Shown piece after piece: positions 9,026-21,348 of a DNA stretch of 64,000 bases (positions are counted from its first letter, which is position 1; each line of letters begins with the position of its first letter). Made by a program: the position numbers and the translations under genes. Under the pieces are notes generated by a model. The model saw only the letters and a list, made by a program, of their open reading frames with translations. It was not told the DNA's origin and made no database searches. The stretch is from Klebsiella sp. BIGb0138 (GTDB lineage Bacteria > Pseudomonadota > Gammaproteobacteria > Enterobacterales > Enterobacteriaceae), in assembly GCF_004342285.1 (NCBI RefSeq), contig NZ_SMCV01000003.1, positions 495,546-559,545 of the forward strand, given 5' to 3'.

Positions 9026-10225
9026 TTAACCAAACCAGTGGTGGAACATTAACTTAATGTAATCAATCATTTTGCCGAAGAAATTACCTTCAGGAATTTC
9101 TTGCAGGACCACCAGCGGGCGCTGATCGATCGTCTTGCCATCCAGCTGGAAGTTAATGGTACCGACCACCTGATTTTTCTGCAGCGGCGCGTGCAGTTCG
9201 GTATTGTTCAGGACGTAGCTGGCCTTCAGGTCTTTCATCCGGCCGCGCGGGATGGTCAGATAAACGTCTTTGTCGACCCCCAGCGAGGCGCGATCGCTAT
9301 CGCCAAACCAGGCCGGTTCAGAAGAGAACTCTTTGCCGGCTTTCAGCGGGTTAACGGTTTCGAAGAAGCGGAAGCCCCAGGTCAGCAGCTTTTTGCTTTC
9401 AGATTCACGGCCTTTATAAGTACGACCGCCCATCACGGCGGAGATCAGGCGCATCTGGCCTTCGGTGGCGGAGGCCACAAGGTTATAACCCGCTTTGTCG
9501 GTGTGGCCGGTTTTAATTCCGTCGACGTTCAGGCTGTTATCCCACAGCAGACCGTTACGGTTCAGCTGGCGAATGCCGTTGAAGGTAAACTCTTTTTCTT
9601 TATAGATGGTGTATTCGTTCGGCACGTCGCGGATCAGCGCCTGGCCAATCAGCGCCATATCGCGCGCGGAGCTGTACTGACCTTCGGCATCCAGGCCGTG
9701 AACGGTCTGGAAGTGGCTGTTCTTCAGGCCCAGCGCGTTGACATAGCTGTTCATCAGGCTGACGAATGCATCCTGGCTACCGGCGACATAGTCGGCCATC
9801 GCCACGCAGGCGTCGTTCCCGGACTGCAGGTTGATCCCGCGGATCAGCTGAGAAACCGGGACCTGCATACCAGGCTTAAGGAACATCAATGAAGAGCCTT
9901 TGAATACCGGGTTGCCGGTCGCCCACGCATCGTTACCCACCGTGACCAGATCGGATTCTTTAAACTTACCCGCTTTCATGGCCTGGCCGATAACGTAGCT
10001 GGTCATCATTTTGGTCAGACTTGCCGGGTCGCGACGGGCATCGGCGTTATTCTCCGCCAGCACTTTGCCCGAATTGTAATCGATAAGGATCCATGATTCG
10101 GCATCAATCTGCGGGGCGCCTGGGATCATGGTTTTGAGATTCAGGTCATCGGCGTGGGCAGCGGAAGAGAGTGCTGCAACGGAGAGGGCCGTAACGAGTA
10201 AACGTGCGGTGAAAGAGGTCTTCAT
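9026..10225 (-). CDS. dacA: D-alanyl-D-alanine carboxypeptidase PBP5
   Basis: 399-residue penicillin-binding protein that trims the terminal D-Ala from peptidoglycan stem peptides. The signal peptide is about 1-25 (SSAAHA). The three catalytic motifs are Ser69-L-T-Lys72, SGN in LQSGNDAC, and KTG in GIKTGHTD. The C terminus ([14 protein letters not shown]) is the amphipathic membrane anchor. The start is taken at the ATG at 10225 because the frame to 10297 adds an unrelated extension before the signal peptide. The ribosome site is weak. An extended -10 (TGTTATAGT, 10269-10277) lies upstream. Confidence 0.96.
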   Translation of the reverse strand: MKTSFTARLLVTALSVAALSSAAHADDLNLKTMIPGAPQIDAESWILIDYNSGKVLAENNADARRDPASLTKMMTSYVIGQAMKAGKFKESDLVTVGNDAWATGNPVFKGSSLMFLKPGMQVPVSQLIRGINLQSGNDACVAMADYVAGSQDAFVSLMNSYVNALGLKNSHFQTVHGLDAEGQYSSARDMALIGQALIRDVPNEYTIYKEKEFTFNGIRQLNRNGLLWDNSLNVDGIKTGHTDKAGYNLVASATEGQMRLISAVMGGRTYKGRESESKKLLTWGFRFFETVNPLKAGKEFSSEPAWFGDSDRASLGVDKDVYLTIPRGRMKDLKASYVLNNTELHAPLQKNQVVGTINFQLDGKTIDQRPLVVLQEIPEGNFFGKMIDYIKLMFHHWFG

Positions 10226-10304
10226 GGTGTGAACAACGGCATCCGTGATGAAGTTAAAAAAGTGCCCTACTATAACAAATGCTCTGTGGACCGGCATCCG
10301 ACAT

Positions 10305-10339
10305 TGCGCATGACTTTGTTAATGACTTTGTCATGCGCA
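10305..10339 (-). repeat. Perfect 10-bp inverted repeat between rlpA and dacA
   Basis: TGCGCATGAC (10305-10314) and GTCATGCGCA (10330-10339) form a 10-bp stem with a 15-base loop. No T run follows on either strand. It lies downstream of rlpA and upstream of the putative dacA promoter. Confidence 0.6.
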
Positions 10340-10367
10340 TAGTCCCGCGGACAACGGTCCTGCGTGT

Positions 10368-11477
10368 TTAGTTGGCGTGAGTAATAAATGATTGCAGCTG
10401 CGCTTCGCTTTGCAGGCGCTGCTGTACGGTGCTGGCCTGCGCTTTACTGCCGAACGGACCTAGCTGAATGCGCCACACCGCGCCGTTCTGCACAACACGG
10501 CCAGGCACGGAAAACTGCTGGCTGAGGCGCTGCTGATATTGCTGCGCGCGGCCCCGATCGCTGACGGCACCGACCTGCACGACAAAGTCGCCGCTGGCGG
10601 AGGCCGCGGAGGCGGCGACCGCGGTCGTTGCGGCAGCCGCCGCAGGCGCTGCAGGGGTTACGCTGCCTTGAATAGAGCCGGGAGCGGTGACCGGGGCCGC
10701 CTGAACGACGGGTTCGCTGCTTTCCAGCACGCCGTTATTCAGCGGCGTCGGCGCGCCGAGGAAGCCGCTGCTGTTTACCGGTGCGCCGACGCTATCTTCC
10801 GGCTTCAGCGTCGAATTGCTGATCGGGCGAACGTCGGCTTGCGTCGGCTGATCGGGCGAGACGCTGGTGCCGCCGTCAAGATCCGGACGCGCCGGTAAGG
10901 CATAGGTTTGTTTCGCGACGGTGGTACAGGCCATTCCCGGGCCTGAGAGCGAGCCGTCCGGCGCGACGATGATCGGATCGATGCGCACTTTGGTGTTATT
11001 CGAGGTGTTCAGACGATCGGCGGAGGCGCGTGAGAGCGAAATGACGCGATCGTTGCCATACGGCCCGCGATCGTTAATCCGCACCACGATCATCCGACCG
11101 TTCGCCACGTTAGTCACCCGCACATAGCTGGGAATCGGCAGCGTAGGGTGCGCGGCGGTCAGCTGCGTCGGGTCGAAGGCTTCGCCGGAGGCGGTCAGGT
11201 TGCTGTTGGGTTCCGCGTCATAAATGGCGGCCAGACCGGTCTGGGTAAAGTTAGACGGATCCTGGACGATTTTATAGCGCTTGCCATCGCGCTCATAATC
11301 CTGATTCGCCGTCGCATTCGGCGTCTCATAATGCGGATCGGCGCCGCTGATTTCCACGCTCGGGCCATTACACACTGCCGGCTGCGGAGTGCTGACCGTT
11401 TTCTGTTGAACGTCTTCACCCGAACATGCCGCCAGCAGCCCCGCTGCTATGCAGATCCCCAGCCATTGCTTACGCAT
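10368..11477 (-). CDS. rlpA: Septal-ring lytic transglycosylase lipoprotein RlpA
   Basis: 369-residue outer-membrane lipoprotein. The lipobox is LLAAC with Cys18. It is followed by a double-psi beta-barrel domain (about 75-170, with [23 protein letters not shown] and the NDRGPY region), a long Pro/Ala-rich linker and a C-terminal SPOR domain (about 293-369) that binds denuded glycan at the division site. AAGGGG precedes the ATG. It lies 10 bases after mrdB, in the elongation operon order. Confidence 0.95.
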   Translation of the reverse strand: MRKQWLGICIAAGLLAACSGEDVQQKTVSTPQPAVCNGPSVEISGADPHYETPNATANQDYERDGKRYKIVQDPSNFTQTGLAAIYDAEPNSNLTASGEAFDPTQLTAAHPTLPIPSYVRVTNVANGRMIVVRINDRGPYGNDRVISLSRASADRLNTSNNTKVRIDPIIVAPDGSLSGPGMACTTVAKQTYALPARPDLDGGTSVSPDQPTQADVRPISNSTLKPEDSVGAPVNSSGFLGAPTPLNNGVLESSEPVVQAAPVTAPGSIQGSVTPAAPAAAAATTAVAASAASASGDFVVQVGAVSDRGRAQQYQQRLSQQFSVPGRVVQNGAVWRIQLGPFGSKAQASTVQQRLQSEAQLQSFITHAN

Positions 11478-11487
11478 CGCGAACCCC

Positions 11488-12600
11488 TTAAACGCTTTTC
11501 GACAACATTTTTCTGTGGGTATGGATCGACATCACGATACCAAACCCGGCCATCAATACGATCAGGGCTGAGCCCCCATAGCTGACCAGCGGCAACGGTA
11601 CCCCCACCACTGGTAAAATACCACTCACCATACCAATATTTACGAAGACATAAACGAATAAAATCAACATTAAACCACCGGCCATGACCCGGCCGAAGGT
11701 GGTTTGCGCCTGGGCGGCGATCCACAGCCCGCGCATAATAAGCAGGATATACAGCGCCAGCAGCACCAGAACCCCAATCAGGCCAAGCTCTTCGGCGAGC
11801 ACCGCGAAGATAAAGTCGGTATGGCGCTCCGGCAGGAATTCCAGCTGCGACTGGGTACCGTGCAACCAGCCTTTGCCGCGTAGGCCGCCGGAACCAATGG
11901 CGATTTTCGACTGGATAATGTGATAGCCGGCACCCAGCGGGTCGGTCTCCGGGTCAAGCAGCATCATCACGCGCTGCCGCTGATAATCATGCATCAGGAA
12001 GAACCATAAAATCGGGATAAAGGCGGCCACCAGCACGACCGCCACGCCGATCAGACGCCAGCTTAATCCGGAGAGGAACAGCACGAAGAGGCCTGACAGG
12101 GCGATCAAAATAGAGGTGCCGAGGTCGGGCTGCGCGGCGACCAGCAGGGTGGGCAGGAAAATCAGCACCAGCGCAATGGCGGTATTCTTCAGCGAAGGCG
12201 GACAGACATCGCGGTTGATGAAGCGCGCTACCATCAGCGGCACGGCGATTTTGGCAATTTCCGACGGCTGAAAGCGAACGACGCCGAGATCGAGCCAGCG
12301 CTGCGCGCCTTTGGAAATGGCGCCGAAGGCATCGACCGCCACCAGCAGGATAATACAGAAGATGTAGAGATAGGGCGCCCAGCCTTCATACACCCGCGGC
12401 GGAATTTGCGCCATGACGATCATGATCACCACGCCCATGGCGATCTGGCCAATTTTGCGCTCCATCATCCCGATATCCTGGCCGCTGGCGCTCCAGATAA
12501 CCAGCGCGCTGTAGGTCAACAGCGCCAGCAAAATCAGCACCATCGTCGGGTCGAGATGGATTTTATCCCATAGCGATTTTTTATTCGGATTATCAGTCAT
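11488..12600 (-). CDS. mrdB: Peptidoglycan polymerase RodA (MrdB)
   Basis: 370-residue SEDS-family glycosyltransferase with about ten membrane helices, which polymerises glycan strands for lateral wall growth together with PBP2. The conserved PDLGTS motif ([11 protein letters not shown]) and the RHTDFIFA segment in the large periplasmic loop are present. The ATG overlaps the stop of mrdA (TAATG), implying translational coupling with its partner. Confidence 0.97.
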   Translation of the reverse strand: MTDNPNKKSLWDKIHLDPTMVLILLALLTYSALVIWSASGQDIGMMERKIGQIAMGVVIMIVMAQIPPRVYEGWAPYLYIFCIILLVAVDAFGAISKGAQRWLDLGVVRFQPSEIAKIAVPLMVARFINRDVCPPSLKNTAIALVLIFLPTLLVAAQPDLGTSILIALSGLFVLFLSGLSWRLIGVAVVLVAAFIPILWFFLMHDYQRQRVMMLLDPETDPLGAGYHIIQSKIAIGSGGLRGKGWLHGTQSQLEFLPERHTDFIFAVLAEELGLIGVLVLLALYILLIMRGLWIAAQAQTTFGRVMAGGLMLILFVYVFVNIGMVSGILPVVGVPLPLVSYGGSALIVLMAGFGIVMSIHTHRKMLSKSV

Positions 12601-14501
12601 TATTGATCCTCCCCCGCCGTTACCGCCGGGTTTTCACTCGGCAGATTGGTGTTGTTATCACCCAGCATAATGTGGTCGAGAATCTGGCGCATAATGGTAC
12701 CGACCGCCGGGCCGGCACCGCCGTTCTCAAGAATGATAGCGACAGCAACCTGGGGGTTGTTATAAGGGGCAAACGCCGTCATCAGTTTATGGTCACGCAG
12801 ACGTTCGGCGATTCTGTGTGCGTTATACGTTTCATTGGCCTTCAGGCCAAAGACCTGCGCCGTACCGGATTTCGCCGCAATTTTATAAGGCGCGCTGGCG
12901 AAGTATTTATGCGCGGTACCGTTGCCGCGGTTAGCCACGCCAAACATCCCATCCTTGGCGATTTCCCAGAAGCCGGAGTGAATATCGCCGACCGGCGGCT
13001 CGTGCGGCTGCACCCACGGCACCTGTTTGCCATCTTCAACGGTGCTTTGCAGCAGGTGCGGCACTTTTACCACGCCGTCGTTAATCAGGATCATCAACGC
13101 TTTGTTCATCTGAATCGGCGTTGCGGTCCAGTAGCCCTGGCCGATGCCAACCGGAATGGTGTCGCCCTGATACCAGGGTTTCTTAAAGCGCTTCAGCTTC
13201 CATTCACGGGTGGGCATATTCCCGGATCGCTCTTCCGACAGATCGATGCCGGTATAGTGACCGTAGCCGAATTTACTCATCCATTCGGAGAGGCGGTCGA
13301 TCCCCATATCATAGGCAACCTGGTAGAAATAGGTATCCGCCGACTCTTCCAGCGCTTTGGTGACGTTCAGGTGTCCGTGGCCCCATTTTTTCCAGTCGCG
13401 ATAGCGTTTATCCGAGCCGGGCAGCTGCCACCAGCCGGGATCGAACAGGCTGGTATTGCGGGTGATGACATTCGCGCTCAGCGCCGATACCGCGACATAG
13501 GGCTTCACCGTCGACGCCGGCGGATAGACCCCCTGCGTCGCGCGGTTGACCAGCGGGGTATTCGGGTCGTTCAGCAGGCCGGAGTAATCTTTGCTGGAGA
13601 TCCCGTCAACGAACAGGTTCGGGTCGTAGCTTGGGGTGGAAACCAGCGCGAGGATGCTGCCGCTGCGCGGGTCGGTGACCACCACCGCGGCGCGGCTACC
13701 GGCCAGCAGCGTCTCGATATACTGCTGCAGCTTAAGATCGAGGGTTAAATAGATATCGCGCCCGGCCTGCGGCGGCACCTCTTTGAGCTGACGAATGACG
13801 CGGCCGCGGTTGTTGACTTCAACCTCTTCATAACCGGTCTGACCGTGCAGGACATCTTCATAGTAGCGTTCGATACCGAGCTTGCCGATATCGTGCGTTG
13901 AGGCGTAGTTCGCCAGCTTGCCTTCTTTATCCAGGCGCTCGACGTCTTTATCGTTAATTTTTGAGACGTAGCCGATAACGTGGGTAAGGGCGGAGTTATA
14001 GGGGTAGTAGCGGCGTTTATAGCCTTTGACTTCGACGCCGGGAAAGCGGTACTGGTTAACCGCGAAGCGGGCGACCTGTACTTCGCTGAGGTTCACCTTG
14101 ACGGGAATCGAGGTGAAGCGATGGGAACGCGCGCGCTCTTTTTTGAAGCCGGCAATATCATCGTCGGTCAGATCGATCACATCGCGCAAGGCATCCAGCG
14201 TTTGCTGCACGTTATCCACTTTTTCCGGCATCATCTCCAGCTGGTAGATGGTGCGGTTCAGCGCCAGCGGCGTGCCGTTACGGTCATAGATAATGCCGCG
14301 GCTTGGCGGAATGGGAACCAGCTTGATGCGGTTTTCATTGGAACGCGTCTGATAGTCGGTGTAGCGAACGATCTGCACGTTATAAAGATTGGCAACCAGT
14401 ATGCCGGTAAGCAGCAAAATCCCCAAAAAAGCGACCAGCGCCCGGCGCACGAACAGCGAGGATTCAGCCGAATAGTCGCGGAAAGAATTCTGTAATTTCA
14501 T
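12600..14501 (-). CDS. mrdA: Peptidoglycan transpeptidase PBP2 (MrdA)
   Basis: 633-residue class B penicillin-binding protein of the elongasome. It has an N-terminal membrane anchor (about 20-42), a dimerisation/pedestal region, and a C-terminal transpeptidase domain with the active-site Ser in YPPASTVKP (near residue 330), an SxN-type motif (EESADTYFY) and KSGTAQ. It is the target of mecillinam in E. coli. It starts 27 bases after rlmH and its stop overlaps the mrdB start. Confidence 0.97.
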   Translation of the reverse strand: MKLQNSFRDYSAESSLFVRRALVAFLGILLLTGILVANLYNVQIVRYTDYQTRSNENRIKLVPIPPSRGIIYDRNGTPLALNRTIYQLEMMPEKVDNVQQTLDALRDVIDLTDDDIAGFKKERARSHRFTSIPVKVNLSEVQVARFAVNQYRFPGVEVKGYKRRYYPYNSALTHVIGYVSKINDKDVERLDKEGKLANYASTHDIGKLGIERYYEDVLHGQTGYEEVEVNNRGRVIRQLKEVPPQAGRDIYLTLDLKLQQYIETLLAGSRAAVVVTDPRSGSILALVSTPSYDPNLFVDGISSKDYSGLLNDPNTPLVNRATQGVYPPASTVKPYVAVSALSANVITRNTSLFDPGWWQLPGSDKRYRDWKKWGHGHLNVTKALEESADTYFYQVAYDMGIDRLSEWMSKFGYGHYTGIDLSEERSGNMPTREWKLKRFKKPWYQGDTIPVGIGQGYWTATPIQMNKALMILINDGVVKVPHLLQSTVEDGKQVPWVQPHEPPVGDIHSGFWEIAKDGMFGVANRGNGTAHKYFASAPYKIAAKSGTAQVFGLKANETYNAHRIAERLRDHKLMTAFAPYNNPQVAVAIILENGGAGPAVGTIMRQILDHIMLGDNNTNLPSENPAVTAGEDQ

Positions 14502-14528
14502 TCGCTGCTTAGTCTACCCTGGTCATCA

Positions 14529-14996
14529 TTATTCACGGTGGTAAGGGTGGTTGGTGGTAATGCTCCACGCCCGATACAGGCTCTCAGCGACCAGTACGCG
14601 TACCAGCGGATGAGGCAAGGTGAGCGTGGAGAGCGACCAACTCTGTTCCGCTGCTGCTTTACACGCCGGAGAGAGGCCCTCCGGGCCGCCAATGAGCAGG
14701 CTGACATCGCGGCCATCCTGTTTCCAGCGTTCCAGTTCACGCGCCAGCTGCGGCGTATCCCACGGTTTCCCCGGAATATCCAGGGTCACGATGCGGTTTT
14801 TGCCCGCGGCCGCCAGCATCATTTCGCCCTCTTTTTCGAGGATCCGCTTGATGTCCGCATTTTTACCGCGTTTACCGGCGGGAATTTCCAGCAGCTCGAA
14901 CGGCATATCTTTTGGAAAACGGCGCACGTATTCACTAAAGCCGGTCTGCACCCAGTCCGGCATTTTGGTGCCAACGGCCACCAGTTGCAGCTTCAC
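14529..14996 (-). CDS. rlmH: 23S rRNA pseudouridine-1915 N3-methyltransferase RlmH
   Basis: 155-residue SPOUT-fold methyltransferase, the standard length. The SAM-binding trefoil knot motif is [15 protein letters not shown] and the C terminus ends [16 protein letters not shown]. It modifies pseudouridine 1915 in helix 69 of 23S rRNA. It lies three bases after the rsfS stop, so the two are almost certainly cotranscribed. Confidence 0.97.
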   Translation of the reverse strand: MKLQLVAVGTKMPDWVQTGFSEYVRRFPKDMPFELLEIPAGKRGKNADIKRILEKEGEMMLAAAGKNRIVTLDIPGKPWDTPQLARELERWKQDGRDVSLLIGGPEGLSPACKAAAEQSWSLSTLTLPHPLVRVLVAESLYRAWSITTNHPYHRE

Positions 14997-14999
14997 GCA

Positions 15000-15503
<504 letters not shown>

Positions 15504-15538
15504 TCAGGCTGCGGAGAATAACAGCCTGCTCTGACCTG

Positions 15539-16168
15539 TCAATGGTCTGCGCGGAATTCTTCTTCCCTCTGCCAGACGGCCTGGCTATTTAGTACCCGCA
15601 GCGTGACGAAATCATGGCGCAGATCGAATGCGCTCCATGCGCCATGCGCGATAGGGAAATGCCACATCGCCGCCGCCGGCAGCTGTAGCAACCGCGCGAT
15701 TAGCAGGCTCAGAACCCCCTGATGGCCGACGATCAGCAGATGGTCAAGGTGCTGGTACTGCGGCAGCTTATCCACAACGGTGTCGACGCGGCGGGCGAAA
15801 GTCTGAAAGTCCTCGCCGTTAGTGGGCGCGCTATGCTGCCAGTCCGCGCACCAGGCGGCATAGTTTTCCGCATCTTCACGCTGTAAATCCCGATGGTGGC
15901 GCATTTCCCAATCACCGAAAAACATCTCATTGAGTTCAGGGACAATCTGGCGGGGAATTTCGCGGCCGCCGAGGAGCAGGCTGGCGGTACGTTGGGTCCG
16001 TTCCAGCTCACTGCACAACACGAGGTCGAACGGCACCGCCTGCAAGCGTTGGCCGAGGGTTTGCGCCTGCATGACGCCGCGCTCGGTCAACGGGGTAGGG
16101 GCGTGTCCGCTATAGAGGCCGGCTGCATTGGCCTGGGTTTCGCCATGACGAACTAACCATAATCTCAC
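15539..16168 (-). CDS. cobC: Alpha-ribazole phosphatase CobC
   Basis: 209-residue histidine phosphatase of the phosphoglycerate-mutase superfamily that dephosphorylates alpha-ribazole phosphate or cobalamin phosphate in nucleotide-loop assembly of B12. The phosphohistidine motif LVRHGET has His8; the second catalytic His is in LIVGHQGVL. The GTG at 16168 follows AAGG at suitable spacing and gives the family N terminus; the ATG further upstream would add 18 unsupported residues. Confidence 0.92.
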   Translation of the reverse strand: MRLWLVRHGETQANAAGLYSGHAPTPLTERGVMQAQTLGQRLQAVPFDLVLCSELERTQRTASLLLGGREIPRQIVPELNEMFFGDWEMRHHRDLQREDAENYAAWCADWQHSAPTNGEDFQTFARRVDTVVDKLPQYQHLDHLLIVGHQGVLSLLIARLLQLPAAAMWHFPIAHGAWSAFDLRHDFVTLRVLNSQAVWQREEEFRADH

Positions 16169-16263
16169 TATCGTAAGGCCTTCTGGCAACGTGAATGATG
16201 CTGAGTATAAGCCAAACGACACGGCGCTGGCAGATCCGCGGCCGGGGCTGCCTTAGCGAAGGG

Positions 16264-16905
16264 TTAGCAATAGAGCTTTTGCTGGTGGATATACTCCAGC
16301 ACCGCGGCGGGCAGCATATCGGCGCAGGATTCACCCTGCTCCAGGCGCTGACGAATCAGGGTGGCTGAAATATCAAACCATGGCGTCTCCGCCAGGTAGA
16401 TCGCGCCGGCTGGGCGGCTGTGCAGCAGTTCAACGTCGTGAGTTAAATGCGCATCCAGCCACTGCTGATCTTCATCACGCTTCATGACCAGCGGATACCC
16501 CGGGCGTCGGCAGACGATCAGATGCGCATTATCGAGAATCGTGGCGTAATTGTGCCAGGTCGGGAAGGTCAGCAGCGAGTCCTGGCCAATAATAAACGCC
16601 AGCGGCCGCTTCGGGCCTTGCTCCTGTCGCCACTCTTCAAGGGTTTGCGCGGTCCAGGAGGGCGTCTGCCGCTGCAGCTCGCGCTCATCAAGCACGAACA
16701 GGGGCTTATCGGCGATGGCCAGTTCCAGCATATGTTTACGCTGGGCGCCGGTCGCCTCAGGCTGCGGGCGATGTGGCGGCACATTATTCGGCACAATAAT
16801 CACTTTCCTCAGGCCTATCTGGTTTGCCAGAATCTCGACCGGTTTGAGGTGACCATAATGCACCGGATCGAAGGTGCCGCCGTACATTGCCTGCAACTGA
16901 GTCAT
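16264..16905 (-). CDS. nadD: Nicotinate-nucleotide adenylyltransferase NadD
   Basis: 213-residue nucleotidyltransferase making deamido-NAD from nicotinate mononucleotide and ATP. The signature [11 protein letters not shown] (residues 9-19) and the C-terminal ISATLIR motif are intact. The ATG at 16905 lies one base after the holA stop; an upstream ATG (16917) would overlap holA. It is the third gene of lptE-holA-nadD and probably translationally coupled. Confidence 0.96.
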   Translation of the reverse strand: MTQLQAMYGGTFDPVHYGHLKPVEILANQIGLRKVIIVPNNVPPHRPQPEATGAQRKHMLELAIADKPLFVLDERELQRQTPSWTAQTLEEWRQEQGPKRPLAFIIGQDSLLTFPTWHNYATILDNAHLIVCRRPGYPLVMKRDEDQQWLDAHLTHDVELLHSRPAGAIYLAETPWFDISATLIRQRLEQGESCADMLPAAVLEYIHQQKLYC

Positions 16906-16906
16906 A

Positions 16907-17938
16907 TCAACCATCAATAAACACGTCCGCCAACGCTTTATGGCAGAGCAATAAAGAGAGACTTTCTAATTCCGGCCAGATGGCGCTGCCGTAATCCTGC
17001 TTAAAGGTGATTTCCGCGCGGGTCAGCAGGGTTACGGCCTGGCGCAGCTGGTCATTGCTGAGGCGCGCCAGCGCGTCGCTGAGCAGCTGACGACGATTCT
17101 GCCACACCCGATGCTTATCAAACAAAGCGCGCAGCGGCGTCTGGGCCGACTGGCGCTTCAGGTTAACCAGCAGCAGCAGCTCGCGCTGAAGCGTACGCAG
17201 CAGAATCGCCGGCTCGCTCCCTTCCAGACGCAGCTGTTGCAGGATATGCAGCACCCGTTTGCTTTTGCCGGCCAGCAGCGCATCCACCCAGTGGTAGGGC
17301 GTAAAGTGGGCGGCGTCGTTCACCGCCTGCTCGACGCGCGGCAGCGTGAGTTTGCCATCCGGCCACAGCAGGGAGAGTCGTTCCAGCGCTTGCGCCAGCG
17401 CCAGCAGGTTGCCTTCGTAGCAATAGCACAGCAGCTGGCTGGCGGCGTCATCAAGCTGCAAATGATGCTGTTTTGCCCGTGCCGCCAGCCAGCGCGGCAG
17501 CTGCGCATGTTCCGGCGTCTGACAGCTGACCTGCACCGCGCGGCTGGCCAGGGCGGTGACCCAGGCGGCGTTTTCCTGCGCTTTAGTCAGCTTATTGCCG
17601 CGAACAATCAGCAGCAAATCATCGTGTAGCATGCCAACCAGGGTGGCGAGCTGTTCGTTAATCGCCGCGTTGGGGCCGTTTTCCGGCAGGACGAGGAGTA
17701 GCGTCTGACGGCTGGCGAACAGGCTCATTGCCTGGCTAAGCGAGAAGAGGGCGGGCCAGTCGGTACTGGCGTCGATGGTCGCGGTATGGTGTTCGGTAAA
17801 GCCCTGAGGCGTAGCCGCTTCGCGAATCGCGTCCTGACTTTCCTGCAGCAGCAGAGGGTCGCTCCCGAGGAGTAAATAGGCCGCGCGCAGCCCTTCGGTG
17901 AGCTGCGCGCGGAGTTGTTCAGGGTACAACCGAATCAT
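16907..17938 (-). CDS. holA: DNA polymerase III delta subunit HolA
   Basis: 343 residues, exactly the E. coli length. HolA is the delta wrench of the clamp loader that opens the beta sliding clamp. The N-terminal AAA-like domain includes the clamp-binding [15 protein letters not shown] region. Its start overlaps the lptE stop by one base. Confidence 0.96.
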   Translation of the reverse strand: MIRLYPEQLRAQLTEGLRAAYLLLGSDPLLLQESQDAIREAATPQGFTEHHTATIDASTDWPALFSLSQAMSLFASRQTLLLVLPENGPNAAINEQLATLVGMLHDDLLLIVRGNKLTKAQENAAWVTALASRAVQVSCQTPEHAQLPRWLAARAKQHHLQLDDAASQLLCYCYEGNLLALAQALERLSLLWPDGKLTLPRVEQAVNDAAHFTPYHWVDALLAGKSKRVLHILQQLRLEGSEPAILLRTLQRELLLLVNLKRQSAQTPLRALFDKHRVWQNRRQLLSDALARLSNDQLRQAVTLLTRAEITFKQDYGSAIWPELESLSLLLCHKALADVFIDG

Positions 17939-18528
17939 CAGTTACCCAGCGTGGTGGAGACGCGGTTGCCAGAGGTCGCGGAGGCGGCAGTCGGGGCGAC
18001 CGTCTTCTCTTCCTCTTTCGTGGCTTCGACATCGGCAACATGGACGCTTGGCAGCTTACGAATCAGCTGTTCTGCGGCTTTGTCGTACATCTCCTGGATG
18101 ATCATATCCTGCTCGGCATCTTTCGCTAACGCCGCCTGCGGGTTATCGAAGAACGAACGGTAGACCTTGGTGTTGATCGGATAAATATCATGACCCGGGA
18201 TCAGTACGCTGGCCTGAACCGTCATCACCATCTGGTATTCAGCCGTACGGCCGTCCTGGAAAATGGAGGCCGTGTCTTTCTGAATCGACGATGAATCCAG
18301 ACGCAGAGAAGGGACATCCTTACGCAGCGTGCTGGCATCGATCAGTTCGACCCCATTCAGGCGCAGCTGATTGCGGAGTGAACGACTCAACGGACCATTC
18401 GGATCGCTCGACTGAAAGATCATGGTTTTCATCGCGGTGGGCACCTGGGTGGTGCTCCGCAGATGCCAGCCGCATCCGGCGGTGATTAACACCGCCAGAG
18501 ATAACAACAATGTTGCCAGATATCGCAC
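17938..18528 (-). CDS. lptE: LPS-assembly lipoprotein LptE
   Basis: 196-residue outer-membrane lipoprotein (formerly RlpB) that plugs the LptD barrel and guides lipopolysaccharide to the surface. The lipobox ITAGC gives Cys19 as the acylation site. The rest matches the family; the C-terminal tail after [17 protein letters not shown] is variable. It follows leuS by 14 bases. Confidence 0.95.
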   Translation of the reverse strand: MRYLATLLLSLAVLITAGCGWHLRSTTQVPTAMKTMIFQSSDPNGPLSRSLRNQLRLNGVELIDASTLRKDVPSLRLDSSSIQKDTASIFQDGRTAEYQMVMTVQASVLIPGHDIYPINTKVYRSFFDNPQAALAKDAEQDMIIQEMYDKAAEQLIRKLPSVHVADVEATKEEEKTVAPTAASATSGNRVSTTLGN

Positions 18529-18542
18529 GCTTCCTCCTGCGC

Positions 18543-21125
18543 TTAGCCAACGACCAGATTGAGCAGTTTACCCGGAACGTAGATCACTTTACGTACGGTT
18601 ACACCGTCGAGATACTTCGCGACCAGATGTTCCTGACCAGCACGTTCACGCACCTGATCTTCGGTGGCATCGACCGGAACGGTAATTTTACCACGAACTT
18701 TACCATTAACCTGGACAACCACCAGGGTGGTATTTTCAACCATCGCGCTTTCGTCGGCGACCGGCCACGGTGCGTTATCGATATCGCCTTCACCGCCCAG
18801 CTCCCGCCACAGGGTGAAGCAAGCGTGCGGGGTGAACGGGTTGAGCATGCGCACCACCGCCAGCAGAGCCTCACGCATCAGCGCGCGATCCTGCTCGTTT
18901 TCCTGCGGCGCTTTCGCCAGTTTGTTCATCAGCTCCATGATCGCGGCGATCGCGGTGTTGAAGGTCTGACGACGGCCGATATCATCGGTGACTTTGGCGA
19001 TGGTTTTGTGCACATCGCGACGCAGCGCCTGCTGATCTTCGCTCAGGCTGGCAACGTCCAGTGCGGCAACCGCGCCCTGGGTCGCGTGCTCGTAAACCAG
19101 TTTCCAGACGCGTTTCAGGAAGCGGTTAGCCCCTTCTACGCCGGATTCCTGCCATTCGAGGGTCATATCTGCCGGAGAGGCGAACATCATAAACAGGCGC
19201 ACGGTATCCGCGCCGTAGCGCTCAACCATCACCTGCGGGTCGATGCCGTTGTTCTTCGACTTGGACATTTTGCTCATGCCGGTATAGACCAGCTCACGAC
19301 CTTGCGGATCGTAGGCTTTGACGATACGGCCTTTCTCATCACGCTCAACGCTGGCATCCACCGGGGAGACCCAGTTACGCTCGCCGTTTTCACCCACGTA
19401 GTAGAAGGCGTCAGCCAACACCATCCCCTGGCACAGCAGCTGTTTCGCCGGCTCGTCGGAGTTCACCATGCCCGCGTCGCGCATCAGTTTGTGGAAGAAA
19501 CGGAAGTACAGCAGGTGCATGATCGCATGCTCGATCCCGCCGATATAAATATCGACCGGCAGCCAGTAGTTGGCCGCTTTCGGATCCAGCATGCCGTCGT
19601 CGTACTGCGGGCAGGTGTAGCGCGCGTAGTACCAGGAAGATTCCATAAAGGTATCGAAGGTGTCGGTTTCGCGCAGCGCCGGCTGACCGTTTACGGTGGT
19701 TTTTGCCCACTCGGGGTCGGCCTTGATCGGGCTGGTGATGCCATCCATGACCACGTCTTCCGGCAGGATAACCGGCAGCTGGTCGTCCGGGGTTGGCATT
19801 ACGGTGCCGTCTTCCAGCGTCACCATCGGGATCGGTGCGCCCCAGTAACGCTGACGGGAAACGCCCCAGTCGCGCAGACGATAGTTAACTTTACGCTCGC
19901 CAACGCCCATGGCCGCCAGTTTATCGGCGATGGCGTTGAAACCGGCTTCATGGCTCAGGCCGTTGAATTCGCCGGAGTTGAACAGCACGCCTTTTTCGGT
20001 CAGCGCCTGCGCGGACAGATCCGGTTCCGAACCGTCCGCCGCCAGGATAACCGGCTTAATGTTCAGGCCGTATTTGCTGGCAAATTCGTAGTCGCGCTGA
20101 TCGTGACCCGGAACGGCCATGACGGCGCCGGTGCCGTATTCCATCAGCACGAAGTTTGCCGCCCAGACCGGAATTTCTTCGCCGGTCAGCGGGTGAATCG
20201 CTTTAAAGCCGGTATCGACGCCTTTTTTCTCCATCGTCGCCATTTCGGCTTCTGCGACTTTGGTGTTGCGGCATTCGTCGATAAACGCAGCCAGCTCCGG
20301 GTTGGTCGCCGCCGCCTGCTGCGCCAACGGGTGACCCGCGGCAACGGCCAGGTAGGTACAGCCCATGAAGGTATCCGGACGGGTGGTGTAGACGGTCAGC
20401 TTGTCGGCGTACTCGTTAACGTTGAAGGAGATTTCTACCCCTTCAGAGCGACCAATCCAGTTGCGCTGCATGGTCTTCACGGTATCCGGCCAGTGATCCA
20501 GCTTATCCAGATCGTTCAGCAGCTCGTCGGCGTAGGCGGTGATTTTGATAAACCACTGCGGGATCTCTTTACGCTCCACTTTGGTATCACAACGCCAGCA
20601 GCAGCCGTCGATAACCTGTTCGTTGGCGAGTACGGTCTGGTCGTTCGGGCACCAGTTCACCGCCGAGGTCTTCTTGTACACCAGCCCTTTTTTATACAGC
20701 TCGGTGAAGAATTTTTGCTCCCAGCGGTAATATTCCGGGGTGCAGGTCGCCACTTCACGGCTCCAGTCATAGCCGAAGCCCAGCTTTTTCAGCTGGTTTT
20801 TCATGTAGGCGATGTTGTCGTAGGTCCACGGGGCCGGGGCGGTGTTGTTTTTTACCGCCGCGCCTTCTGCAGGCAGGCCAAACGCATCCCAGCCGATGGG
20901 CTGCAGAACGTTTTTGCCCAGCATACGCTGGTAGCGGGCGATGACGTCGCCGATGGTGTAGTTACGCACGTGGCCCATGTGTAGTCGGCCAGAAGGATAA
21001 GGAAGCATCGACAGGCAGTAATACTTCTCTTTGCTCTCGTCTTCAGTGACTTCAAATGTACGATTATCGTCCCAGTGAAGCTGGACTTTCGATTCTATCT
21101 CTTCCGGGCGGTATTGCTCTTGCAT
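18543..21125 (-). CDS. leuS: Leucyl-tRNA synthetase
   Basis: 860-residue class I synthetase, equal in length to E. coli LeuS. The HIGH motif appears as HMGH ([13 protein letters not shown]), the CP1 editing domain contains the [13 protein letters not shown] threonine-rich region, the zinc-type CWRCDTK segment is present, and KMSKS is exact ([10 protein letters not shown]). The ATG at 21125 ([10 protein letters not shown]) is preceded by AGGA; the 36-residue extension to 21233 is not family-like. It probably heads leuS-lptE-holA-nadD-cobC. Confidence 0.98.
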   Translation of the reverse strand: MQEQYRPEEIESKVQLHWDDNRTFEVTEDESKEKYYCLSMLPYPSGRLHMGHVRNYTIGDVIARYQRMLGKNVLQPIGWDAFGLPAEGAAVKNNTAPAPWTYDNIAYMKNQLKKLGFGYDWSREVATCTPEYYRWEQKFFTELYKKGLVYKKTSAVNWCPNDQTVLANEQVIDGCCWRCDTKVERKEIPQWFIKITAYADELLNDLDKLDHWPDTVKTMQRNWIGRSEGVEISFNVNEYADKLTVYTTRPDTFMGCTYLAVAAGHPLAQQAAATNPELAAFIDECRNTKVAEAEMATMEKKGVDTGFKAIHPLTGEEIPVWAANFVLMEYGTGAVMAVPGHDQRDYEFASKYGLNIKPVILAADGSEPDLSAQALTEKGVLFNSGEFNGLSHEAGFNAIADKLAAMGVGERKVNYRLRDWGVSRQRYWGAPIPMVTLEDGTVMPTPDDQLPVILPEDVVMDGITSPIKADPEWAKTTVNGQPALRETDTFDTFMESSWYYARYTCPQYDDGMLDPKAANYWLPVDIYIGGIEHAIMHLLYFRFFHKLMRDAGMVNSDEPAKQLLCQGMVLADAFYYVGENGERNWVSPVDASVERDEKGRIVKAYDPQGRELVYTGMSKMSKSKNNGIDPQVMVERYGADTVRLFMMFASPADMTLEWQESGVEGANRFLKRVWKLVYEHATQGAVAALDVASLSEDQQALRRDVHKTIAKVTDDIGRRQTFNTAIAAIMELMNKLAKAPQENEQDRALMREALLAVVRMLNPFTPHACFTLWRELGGEGDIDNAPWPVADESAMVENTTLVVVQVNGKVRGKITVPVDATEDQVRERAGQEHLVAKYLDGVTVRKVIYVPGKLLNLVVG

Positions 21126-21348
21126 GGCAGCCAGTGGTCCTGTTTTCAATACAGCTACAAATGTAGCCAATGGATGTGTTATCAGATCGGCATAGCATAG
21201 CCCAAACGCCCACGTCAAAACAGCCTTTCGCACATTAACATCGGCAAAAGCGGCGGAGAATATTTAGCGACTCTGTGGGCCAACTGGCAAAGCAGATGGC
21301 AAATAACGTCTATTATTAGAAGAAGTTAACCACAGCGGAGGCGAAATG

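Noticed and set aside
12603..13748. 381-codon plus-strand frame opposite mrdA
   Set aside because: A shadow of the conserved PBP2 gene with no family resemblance.
18510..20984. 824-codon open frame antisense to leuS
   Set aside because: It mirrors the conserved leuS gene in a GC-rich genome, where antisense frames stay open by codon bias. It has no ribosome site and the translation is low-complexity and unlike any family.
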